From an uncultured Lachnospiraceae bacterium (GTDB taxonomy: Bacteria > Bacillota > Clostridia > Lachnospirales > Lachnospiraceae): a stretch of DNA of 51,544 nt. Positions 35,274 to 43,113 of the stretch are shown piece by piece. Numbering within the stretch: position 1 is the first letter of the stretch; each line of letters begins with the position of its first letter. The DNA is taken from positions 1 to 51,544 of the forward strand of contig CANQRR010000024.1 of assembly GCA_947626285.1 (NCBI GenBank), in the 5' to 3' direction. Both the position numbers and the translations under genes were made by a program. The notes under the pieces were generated by a model, which was given only the letters and a program-made list of their open reading frames with translations, was not told the origin of the DNA and searched no databases.

Positions 35274-36620
35274 ATGGGCAAGTATTTCGGAACAGACGGT
35301 TTTCGCGGCGAGGCGAACAAAAAACTGACGGTGGAGCATGCGTTCAAGGTGGGGCGCTATCTGGGCTGGTATTACGGGCAGGACTACAAGGCCCGCATCG
35401 TGATTGGCAAGGACACGCGCCGTTCCAGCTACATGTTTGAGTATGCGCTGGCGGCCGGACTGACGGCTTCGGGCGCGGACGCGTTTCTGTTGCATGTGAC
35501 GACGACGCCGAGCGTTTCTTACGTGGTACGGACGGAGGATTTCGACTGCGGGATCATGATCTCCGCGAGCCACAATCCCTACTACGACAACGGGCTGAAG
35601 ATCATCAGCGGTAGCGGTAAGAAGATTGAGGCGGAGATCGAGGATCGGATCGAGGCGTATATCGACGGAGAGATCGGCGAGCTTCCGCTGGCGACAGGCG
35701 AGAGCATCGGCCGCACGGTGGACTACATCGCGGGCCGGAACCGTTACATCGGACATCTGATCTCGCTGGCGACGCGTTCATTCAAGGATACAAAGGTGGG
35801 ACTGGACTGTTCGAACGGCAGCTCTTCCGCGATCGCGAAGAGTGTGTTTGATGCGCTTGGCGCGAAGACCTACGTGATCCACAACGAGCCGGACGGCACG
35901 AACATCAACAAGGACTGCGGCTCTACGCACATCGAGGAGCTGCGGAAATTTGTGCTGGAGAAGGGGCTGGACGTCGGCTTTGCCTATGACGGCGACGCGG
36001 ACCGCTGCATCGCGGTGGACGAGAACGGCCGCATCATCGATGGTGATCTGATCCTGTATATCTGCGGTAAATATCTGAAGGAAGAGCACAAGCTGGCGAA
36101 CAACACAGTCGTGACGACGGTCATGTCGAACCTCGGCCTTTACAAGGCGTTCGACAAGATTGGCATCAACTATGTGAAAACGGCGGTCGGCGACAAATAC
36201 GTCTACGCGAACATGGTGGAGAACGGGCACTGCCTGGGCGGCGAGCAGTCCGGACATATCATTTTCTCACAGTTCGCGACGACGGGCGACGGCATCCTGA
36301 CTTCTCTGAAAGTCATGGAGGTCATGATGGAGAAGAAGATGAGCCTTGCCGCGCTGGCGTCCGAGGTGAAGATCTATCCGCAGCTTCTGAAGAACGTCCG
36401 CGTGGCTGATAAGCAGGCGGTGAAGGACAACGCAGCCGTGCAGGCGGCGGTGGACGCGGTGACGAAGGCGCTCGGTGACGACGGGCGGATCCTTGTGCGC
36501 GAGAGCGGCACGGAGCCGGTGATCCGCGTCATGGTGGAGGCTGAGACCGACGAGCTCTGCGCGAAGTATGTGGACAGTGTGATCACTGTGATCCGGGAGC
36601 AGAGCCTGACGCAGGAGTGA
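35274..36620 (+). CDS. glmM: Phosphoglucosamine mutase
   Basis: A 448-residue enzyme converting glucosamine-6-phosphate to glucosamine-1-phosphate for peptidoglycan and other cell-wall sugars. It opens with MGKYFGTDGFRGEAN, carries the phosphoserine loop in ISASHNPYYDNG (near residue 101), the Mg-binding DGDADRC (near 241) and the substrate loop RESGTEPVIRVMVE at the end. All catalytic residues are present and length is normal. The start at 35274 follows GGAGTGG. A small GGGAC/GTCCC hairpin precedes the start. The ABC exporter follows after 129 bases. Confidence 0.95.
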   Translation: MGKYFGTDGFRGEANKKLTVEHAFKVGRYLGWYYGQDYKARIVIGKDTRRSSYMFEYALAAGLTASGADAFLLHVTTTPSVSYVVRTEDFDCGIMISASHNPYYDNGLKIISGSGKKIEAEIEDRIEAYIDGEIGELPLATGESIGRTVDYIAGRNRYIGHLISLATRSFKDTKVGLDCSNGSSSAIAKSVFDALGAKTYVIHNEPDGTNINKDCGSTHIEELRKFVLEKGLDVGFAYDGDADRCIAVDENGRIIDGDLILYICGKYLKEEHKLANNTVVTTVMSNLGLYKAFDKIGINYVKTAVGDKYVYANMVENGHCLGGEQSGHIIFSQFATTGDGILTSLKVMEVMMEKKMSLAALASEVKIYPQLLKNVRVADKQAVKDNAAVQAAVDAVTKALGDDGRILVRESGTEPVIRVMVEAETDELCAKYVDSVITVIREQSLTQE

Positions 36621-36749
36621 GAAGATTGAGAAAGACGACGATAAACAGAAAAGGCCGGATAATGATGACTGCTGTAAGATAAGGATATGTGCGGCGGGAA
36701 CAGTTCGGAGAAAAGCAAGAGTATAGAAAATGGGAGGGACGAAGCTCAC

Positions 36750-38474
36750 ATGGAGCACAAATGGAAACGGCTGATCGCATACTACCGGCCGTATCTGAAG
36801 TTGTTTTTCAGCGACATGTTTTTTGCCATCCTGGGCGCGGGCGTGACGCTCGCGATCCCGCTGATCGTGCGCTATGTGACGACAAGCGTGGTTCTGCTTC
36901 CGGGCGGCGAGGCGATGCGGATCATCCTGCGGCTCGGGCTTTTGATGGCAGGGCTGGTGGCGCTGGAGTGTTTCTGCAATTTCTACATCGCGTACTTCGG
37001 TCACATCATGGGCGCGAAGATCGAGCACGACATGCGCAACGAGATCTTTGGCCACTACCAGAAGCTGTCCTTTGCCTTCTACGACAACCAGAAGGTCGGG
37101 CAGCTCCTGTCGCGTATCACCTCCGATCTGTTTGACATCAGCGAGCTTCTGCACCACGGTCCGGAGGACGTCGTGATCTCGCTGATCAAGTTCATCGGAT
37201 CGTTCGTGATCCTGCTTCAGATCAACGCAGTTCTGACGCTCGTGGCGTTCGCGTTCCTGCCGGTGATCGTGCTCTACGCGGCGTATTTCAACCGCAAGAT
37301 GAAACGCGCGTTCAAGCAGAACCGCGCGCGGATCGCGGACATCAACAGCCAGATCGAGGACAGTTTATCCGGCGTGCGCGCCGTCAAATCGTTCGGCAAC
37401 GAGGCGGTGGAGATGCGGAAATTCCGCGAGGGCAACGAGCGTTTTGTGGAATCAAAACGGCGCAGCTACTGGTACATGGGCTGGTACAATTCCGGCTTGG
37501 GCGCGCTGACGACGCTTGTGACGATCGCGGTGCTGGTCGTCGGAGCCGCGCTGATGGCAGGTGGGCGCATGGAGGTCGCAGACCTTGTGACTTTCCTGCT
37601 CTACATCAACAATTTCACCGAGCCGATCAAGAAGCTCATCAATTTCACGGAGCAATTCCAGAACGGTTACACGGGCTATGAGCGTTTCCTGGAGATTCTG
37701 GAGATCGCGCCGGACATCACGGACGCGCCGGACGCGGTCAGCATTTCGGACGCGAAGGGCGACATCCGCTTCGACAATGTATCGTTCAGATATGAGGACA
37801 ATCTGGACACGGTGCTTAGCCATATCGACCTGCACGTGAAGCCGGGCGATTATCTGGCGATCGTCGGCTCGTCGGGCGGCGGCAAGACGACGCTGTGCAG
37901 CCTGATCCCGCGCTTCTACGACGTGGACGCTGGGCGTATCCTTCTGGACGGCACGGACATTCGCAAGATTAAGCTGGCGGATCTGCGCAGGCAGATCGGC
38001 ATCGTGCAGCAGGACGTTTACCTGTTCGCGGAGAATGTCATGGAGAACATCCGCTACGGCAGACCAGACGCTTCGGACGAGGAGGTCGTCGCGGCGGCGA
38101 AGCTTGCGAACGCGCACGAGTTCATCGAGCAGCTTCCGGACGGTTATCTGACCGACATCGGGCAGCGCGGCGTAAAGCTCTCCGGCGGACAGAAGCAGCG
38201 GCTCTCGATCGCGCGCGTGTTTCTCAAGAACCCGCCGATCCTGATTTTCGACGAGGCGACGTCGGCGCTCGACAACGAGAGCGAGAAGATTGTGCAGGAG
38301 TCGATGGAGGCGCTTGCGCACGGCCGGACGACCTTCGTGATCGCGCATCGGCTCTCGACGATCCGCAACGCGCAGAAGATCCTCGTGCTCACGCACAAAG
38401 GCATCGAGGAGCAGGGCACACACGAGGAGTTGATTGCGAAGAATGGGATTTATGCTAAGCTTTATAATTTATAG
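36750..38474 (+). CDS. ABC exporter, fused membrane and ATPase domains
   Basis: A 574-residue MsbA/BmrA-like half transporter. Residues 1-310 hold six membrane segments (FSDMFFAILGAGVTLAIPLI is the first) and the coupling-helix region. The ATPase domain has Walker A VGSSGGGKTT (near 376), Q-loop VQQDVYLF, signature LSGGQKQR, Walker B ILIFDEATSALD and H-loop IAHRLS. It works as a homodimer or with a partner, exporting lipids or drugs; no second half transporter is adjacent. The start at 36750 follows GGGAGGGAC. The hisC gene begins 18 bases after it, suggesting one transcript. Confidence 0.93.
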   Translation: MEHKWKRLIAYYRPYLKLFFSDMFFAILGAGVTLAIPLIVRYVTTSVVLLPGGEAMRIILRLGLLMAGLVALECFCNFYIAYFGHIMGAKIEHDMRNEIFGHYQKLSFAFYDNQKVGQLLSRITSDLFDISELLHHGPEDVVISLIKFIGSFVILLQINAVLTLVAFAFLPVIVLYAAYFNRKMKRAFKQNRARIADINSQIEDSLSGVRAVKSFGNEAVEMRKFREGNERFVESKRRSYWYMGWYNSGLGALTTLVTIAVLVVGAALMAGGRMEVADLVTFLLYINNFTEPIKKLINFTEQFQNGYTGYERFLEILEIAPDITDAPDAVSISDAKGDIRFDNVSFRYEDNLDTVLSHIDLHVKPGDYLAIVGSSGGGKTTLCSLIPRFYDVDAGRILLDGTDIRKIKLADLRRQIGIVQQDVYLFAENVMENIRYGRPDASDEEVVAAAKLANAHEFIEQLPDGYLTDIGQRGVKLSGGQKQRLSIARVFLKNPPILIFDEATSALDNESEKIVQESMEALAHGRTTFVIAHRLSTIRNAQKILVLTHKGIEEQGTHEELIAKNGIYAKLYNL

Positions 38475-38492
38475 AAGACAGGAGTAACTTGC

Positions 38493-39551
38493 ATGAGAGA
38501 GTGGGAAAACAACATCCGGAAAGTGACGCCGTACACGCCGGGAGAACAGCCGAAACAGTCAGATGTGATTAAGCTGAACACGAATGAGAATCCGTATCCG
38601 CCGTCCCCGAAGGTGCTGGACGCGCTGCGGCAGATGACGACGGAGACGATGCGGAAATATCCGGATCCGACGGCCTGGGAGCTCGTCACAGCGATCGCGG
38701 AGGAATATCAGACGCGTCCGGAGCAGGTGTTTGTGGGCGTTGGTTCGGACGACGTGCTGGCGATGTCTTTTCTCACCTTTTTCAATTCACAGAAGCCGAT
38801 CCTGTTTCCGGACATCACCTATTCGTTCTACGACGTTTGGGCGGAGTTGTTCCGGATCCCTTACGAGTGTCCGCCGCTGAACGAGAAGTTCGAGATCGTA
38901 AAAGAGGACTATTACAGAGAGAACGGCGGCGTGATCTTTCCGAATCCGAACGCGCCGACCGGCGTGCAGATGCCGCTGGCTGACATCGAAGACATCCTGC
39001 GGCACAATCAGGACGTCATCGTCATCGTGGATGAAGCTTACATCGATTTCGGCGGAATCTCCGCGCGCGGACTGCTGGATAAGTATGAGAATCTGCTGGT
39101 GGTGCAGACATTTTCGAAATCGCACTGCATGGCTGGGATGCGCATCGGCTACGCATTCGGCAGCGAGGAGTTGATCCGGCACCTGAATGACGTCAAATAT
39201 TCGTTTAATTCCTACACGATGAATGAGGCGGCGATTCGGCTTGGCGCGGCGGCGATCCGTGACAGTATGTACCTGAAGGAGACTCGCCGCAAGATCATGG
39301 CGACGCGGGAGTACGCGAAGAAGGAGCTGGCGCAGCTCGGCTTTTCATTTACGGATTCGCAGGCGAACTTCCTCTTCGTGACGCACGAGAGCTGTCCGGC
39401 GCGTGAGCTTTTCGAAGCGCTCAAGGCGGCCGGGATCTACGTGCGGTATTTTGACAAGCCACGGATCGACAACTACCTGCGCATCACGATCGGCACGGAC
39501 GAGGAGATGGACGCGTTGTATCGTTTCCTGCGGGAATATTTGAATATGTAA
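38493..39551 (+). CDS. hisC: Histidinol-phosphate aminotransferase
   Basis: A 352-residue PLP-dependent class I/II aminotransferase for histidine synthesis. Landmarks are IKLNTNENPYPPSPKV at the start, FPNPNAPTG (near 150), VIVDEAYIDFGG and the PLP-lysine segment QTFSKSHCMAGMRIGYA (near 212), and the C-terminal arginine in NYLRITIGTDEEMD. No other his genes are near, so this copy is detached from the his operon; a role in another amino acid is possible. The site AGGAGT precedes the start by 8 bases. A methyltransferase follows after ten bases. Confidence 0.92.
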   Translation: MREWENNIRKVTPYTPGEQPKQSDVIKLNTNENPYPPSPKVLDALRQMTTETMRKYPDPTAWELVTAIAEEYQTRPEQVFVGVGSDDVLAMSFLTFFNSQKPILFPDITYSFYDVWAELFRIPYECPPLNEKFEIVKEDYYRENGGVIFPNPNAPTGVQMPLADIEDILRHNQDVIVIVDEAYIDFGGISARGLLDKYENLLVVQTFSKSHCMAGMRIGYAFGSEELIRHLNDVKYSFNSYTMNEAAIRLGAAAIRDSMYLKETRRKIMATREYAKKELAQLGFSFTDSQANFLFVTHESCPARELFEALKAAGIYVRYFDKPRIDNYLRITIGTDEEMDALYRFLREYLNM

Positions 39552-39561
39552 GGAGAAGAAC

Positions 39562-40320
39562 ATGGCATCCTACGAGAGTTTCGCGCAGGTATACGACACC
39601 TTCATGGACAACATCCCCTATGACGACTGGTGCGAATATCTGCATGGTCTGCTGAAGCAGTACGGCGTGACGGACGGACTCATCCTGGAGCTCGGTTGCG
39701 GGACCGGCGAGATGACGGAGCGGCTGGCCGCGCTGGGGTACGATATGATTGGCGTGGATAATTCGGCGGAGATGCTGGAAGTCGCGCAGGAGAAGAAGGA
39801 TGTCTCCGGGCACGACATTCTGTATCTGCTTCAGGACATGCGGGAATTTGAGCTGTATGGGACGGTGCGCGCGGTTGTGAGTGTCTGCGACACGATCAAT
39901 TATGTGACGGATACAGAGGAGCTTGTCCGGGTGTTCTCGCTCGTCAATAACTACCTCGATCCGGGCGGCGTATTCATTTTTGACCTGAACACAGTCGGCA
40001 AATATCGGGAGCTGGGGGAGTCGGTGATCGCGGAAAACCGCGACGAGAGCAGCTTCATCTGGGAGAATTGGTACGACGAGGAGACGCATATCAACGAGTA
40101 CGATTTGACACTGTTCCTCAGACAGAAGAGCGGGCTGTACGAGAAGTACGAGGAGACACACTATCAACGGGCGTATGAAATAGGAGAGATAAAAGACGCG
40201 CTTGCGCGCGCCGGATTGAAACTTGAGGCGGTGTTTGACGCGTTCACACAGGACACGCCGCGCTCAGAGAGCGAGCGGCTGTATTTTGTGGCGCGGGAAC
40301 ATGGGAAACAATTACAATAG
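39562..40320 (+). CDS. Class I SAM-dependent methyltransferase
   Basis: A 252-residue protein. The SAM-binding motif is LILELGCGTGEMTERLA (near residue 39) with the acidic strand end MIGVDNSAEML; later FSLVNNYLDPGGVFIFDLNT is the usual motif III. The substrate is unknown; small-molecule methyltransferases of this shape are common in Clostridia. AAGGAGAAG precedes the ATG, and hisC ends ten bases upstream. The Y-family polymerase gene starts 21 bases downstream. Confidence 0.9.
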   Translation: MASYESFAQVYDTFMDNIPYDDWCEYLHGLLKQYGVTDGLILELGCGTGEMTERLAALGYDMIGVDNSAEMLEVAQEKKDVSGHDILYLLQDMREFELYGTVRAVVSVCDTINYVTDTEELVRVFSLVNNYLDPGGVFIFDLNTVGKYRELGESVIAENRDESSFIWENWYDEETHINEYDLTLFLRQKSGLYEKYEETHYQRAYEIGEIKDALARAGLKLEAVFDAFTQDTPRSESERLYFVAREHGKQLQ

Positions 40321-40341
40321 AAACAGAAAAGGGTGAGTGCG

Positions 40342-41874
40342 ATGAACGACCGAACCTACGTCGCAATCGACCTGAAGTCGTTCTACGCGTCGGTGGAATG
40401 TAATGAAAGAAAGCTGAATCCGCTCACGACAAATCTTGTCGTCGCGGACGCGAGCCGGACGGAGAAGACGATCTGTCTGGCGGTGTCGCCGTCGCTGAAG
40501 GCCTATGGGATCCCGGGGCGCGCGCGGCTCTTTGAGGTGGTTGAGCGGGTGCGCGCGATTAATGCGCAGCGTCTGCAGAATCTGCGGAGGCTCGGGAAAA
40601 AGGAATTCTCCGGAAAATCGGCAAACGACGTGGAGCTGCGGCAGAATCCGGAACTGGCGCTTGACTATATCATCGCGGTGCCGCGCATGGGATTCTACGT
40701 GCAGTACAGCACGAGGATCTACGACATCTACCTGAAATACATCGCGCCGGAGGACATCCACGTCTATTCGATCGACGAGGTGATGATGGATGTAACGGAT
40801 TATCTGAAGACCTACGGGCTCACGGCGCGCGAGCTGGCGCGAAAGATGATCCGGGATGTGCTGGCGGAGACCGGGATCACGGCGACGGCGGGGATTGGGA
40901 CAAACCTCTATCTGTGCAAGGTGGCAATGGACATCGAGGCGAAGCACGTCGAGGCGGATCTGGGCGGCGTGCGGATCGCTGAACTTGACGAGAGGAAATA
41001 TCGGGAACGGCTCTGGTCGCACCGTCCGCTCACGGATTTCTGGCGTGTCGGCAAAGGCTATGCGCAAAAGCTTGAGGCGCACGGCATATACACGATGGGC
41101 GACATCGCGCGTTGTTCATTGGGCGGGCCGGCGGATTATTACAACGAAGATCTGCTGTACAAGCTGTTCGGGGTCAACGCGGAGCTGTTGATCGACCACG
41201 CGTGGGGCTGGGAGCCGTGCCGGATCGCTGACATCAAGGCGTACCGTCCCGAGACAAACAGTCTGGGCTCCGGCCAGGTGCTCATGCGTCCGTACAAGTT
41301 TGACGAGGCGCGTCTGGTCACGTGGGAGATGACGGACATGCTGGTGCTCGACCTTGTGGAAAAACGATTGGTGACGGATCAGATCGTTCTGACGGTCGGC
41401 TATGACGTCGAGAGTCTGACGAATCCGGAGATTCGAAAAAAATACAAGGGCGAAGTCAAGACGAACCGCTACGGAAAAAAGGTACCACAGCACGCGCACG
41501 GCACGGCGAACTTGCCGTACCCGACTTCATCTACCCGGCAGATCACCGACGCGGTCATGGAGCTGTACGACCGGATCATGAACCCGGATCTCTTGGTGCG
41601 CCGGATCTATGTCACCGCGAACCATGTGGCGGACGAAAATTCCATCACAGGAGAGCAGGCGCCGGAGCAGCTTGACCTGTTTACCGACTATGAGGCGTTG
41701 GAAAAGCAGCGGAAAGAGGAAAGGAAAGCGCTTGAAAAGGAGCGGAAGCTGCAGGAAGCGGTGCTGGATATAAAAAAGAAATTCGGCAAGAACGCGGTGC
41801 TGCGTGGGATGAATTTCGAGGAAGGGGCGACCGCGCGTGCGCGCAACGAACAGATCGGTGGCCACAAAGCGTAG
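40342..41874 (+). CDS. Y-family DNA polymerase (UmuC/DinB-like)
   Basis: A 510-residue translesion polymerase. It opens with YVAIDLKSFYASVECNER, where DLKSFYASVE holds the first catalytic acid (Asp10) and the steric gate; VYSIDEVMMDVTDYL (near 145) gives the second acidic pair. The helix-hairpin and little-finger regions follow (LWSHRPLTDFWRVGKGYA). The extended C-terminus ending in a KEERKALEKERKLQEA coiled coil is typical of the Firmicutes UvrX/YqjW-type group. The stop TAG shares a base with the GTG of the next frame, and a YolD-like gene follows, the usual partner. Confidence 0.93.
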   Translation: MNDRTYVAIDLKSFYASVECNERKLNPLTTNLVVADASRTEKTICLAVSPSLKAYGIPGRARLFEVVERVRAINAQRLQNLRRLGKKEFSGKSANDVELRQNPELALDYIIAVPRMGFYVQYSTRIYDIYLKYIAPEDIHVYSIDEVMMDVTDYLKTYGLTARELARKMIRDVLAETGITATAGIGTNLYLCKVAMDIEAKHVEADLGGVRIAELDERKYRERLWSHRPLTDFWRVGKGYAQKLEAHGIYTMGDIARCSLGGPADYYNEDLLYKLFGVNAELLIDHAWGWEPCRIADIKAYRPETNSLGSGQVLMRPYKFDEARLVTWEMTDMLVLDLVEKRLVTDQIVLTVGYDVESLTNPEIRKKYKGEVKTNRYGKKVPQHAHGTANLPYPTSSTRQITDAVMELYDRIMNPDLLVRRIYVTANHVADENSITGEQAPEQLDLFTDYEALEKQRKEERKALEKERKLQEAVLDIKKKFGKNAVLRGMNFEEGATARARNEQIGGHKA

Positions 41875-41912
41875 TGGACGAAGGATCATCGCATGGAAAC
41901 GGGGCAGAAGTC

Positions 41913-42341
41913 ATGCAAAACGAATTGAAACATACCTATGAAGATATACTGGATCGACCGCACCATGTGTCCGGGAAGCATCCCAGAATGTCGATGTGGG
42001 ATCGTGCGGCGCAGTTTTCGCCGTTCGCGGCGCTGACCGGGCACGGAGCGGCGATCCGTGAGACCGAGCGGCTGACGGAGAGACGGATCGATCCGGATGA
42101 GGACGAGCGGGAGATTCTGGACAGGAAGCTTCAAATGCTGCGAGAGTTGCAGGAGGCGCGCCCGGAGATCACCGTCTGCTATTTCAAGCCGGATGAGCGA
42201 AAAGAAGGCGGCGCGTATGTCACATACACGGGCCGACTGAAAAAGATCGATGCGTTTAAGCGCAGTCTGATCTTTGAGGACAAAACAGAACTCCCTATCG
42301 GGCAGGTCGTTGCCATGGACGGGGAGATGTTTGAAAGATAA
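41913..42341 (+). CDS. YolD-like protein, partner of the Y-family polymerase
   Basis: A protein of about 142 residues. The YolD signature is DILDRPHHVSGKHPRMSMWD, then RAAQFSPFAALTGHG. The remainder (KKIDAFKRSLIFEDKTELPI) is the small beta domain. YolD proteins are found next to UvrX/YqjW-type polymerases and are thought to act with them, as UmuD does with UmuC. Two starts are possible: ATG at 41913 (chosen because the family begins close to it) or GTG at 41874, which overlaps the polymerase stop by one base. Neither has a strong ribosome binding site. Confidence 0.85.
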   Translation: MQNELKHTYEDILDRPHHVSGKHPRMSMWDRAAQFSPFAALTGHGAAIRETERLTERRIDPDEDEREILDRKLQMLRELQEARPEITVCYFKPDERKEGGAYVTYTGRLKKIDAFKRSLIFEDKTELPIGQVVAMDGEMFER

Positions 42342-42373
42342 GGATAAGATCCGGACAGGCGTACCGTCTGCGC

Positions 42374-42868
42374 TCAGCGAAGTGTCGGCGTCTCGTACGT
42401 CTCGTTGTAGTTGAGCTCGTCCGACTGAATCCCGGAGATCTTGCCGTCTGTCCAGGTAAAACGCAGATAGCGGTAGACGACGCTGTGTTCGCGCAGGTAC
42501 GCGGGAGAGCTTAAGAGCGCGTAGAGCTGCGTCGGCTCCACCTTGTTTTCCTCGCAGAGGGCTTTTTCGGACACCGGTTCCCCGTCCACGAAGAAATTCG
42601 CGATCATCGTGGAAATGTTGTCTGAATAGGGAATCTTGTCGATGTCCATGACGACGTAGCTTGAAGCCTGGTCGTTGTACGCCACCTGGATCGTGTAATC
42701 CCGGTATGCGTCGATGAACGTTTTCGACCCGTCGCCGGCCCGGACGCCTTCAGCCGTCACACCATTGTTCAGTTGGAAGAGCTCCTTCGGAGCCGTTGCC
42801 TTCGGCTCTTTCCCGCACCCGGTCAGGAGCAGGGCAAGCAGCACGACAGTGAGACAGAGTTTTTTCAT
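42374..42868 (-). CDS. Small lipoprotein of unknown function
   Basis: A 164-residue lipoprotein. The signal peptide KKLCLTVVLLALLLTGC ends in a lipobox (LTGC), so the mature protein would be anchored outside the membrane by Cys18. The rest is soluble and beta-rich (YTIQVAYNDQASSYVVMDID) without a family I recognise. The start at 42868 fits the signal peptide. It is convergent with the YolD gene and divergent from the LtaS-like gene. Confidence 0.8.
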   Translation of the reverse strand: MKKLCLTVVLLALLLTGCGKEPKATAPKELFQLNNGVTAEGVRAGDGSKTFIDAYRDYTIQVAYNDQASSYVVMDIDKIPYSDNISTMIANFFVDGEPVSEKALCEENKVEPTQLYALLSSPAYLREHSVVYRYLRFTWTDGKISGIQSDELNYNETYETPTLR

Positions 42869-43004
42869 TTCCAGTCATTTCCCCATATGATGCAGCAAAA
42901 AAATATTTCTATATTAAATTTAACACATTGTATGGAAAGTGCAAGTCCGAAAAAAGGATTCCTTCCGGAAAAATGAACAAAACCTTAAATTTTTTTGAAG
43001 ATAG

Positions 43005-43033
43005 TTGACTTTTACTAAAATATAGATTAATCT
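43005..43033 (+). promoter_or_regulatory. Possible promoter of the LtaS-like gene
   Basis: TTGACT (43005-43010) is 17 bases from TAATCT (43028-43033), about 80 bases before the start codon. The -10 box is weak. The AT-rich stretch 42890-43035 also serves the divergent lipoprotein gene. Confidence 0.35.
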
Positions 43034-43113
43034 GTCAAATGGATTTTAGGGAGAACATATATTAAGGCAAGACCGGCTGTGTGGGGGAGCCGGGTCGCAA
43101 GGGGATTTTGGCA

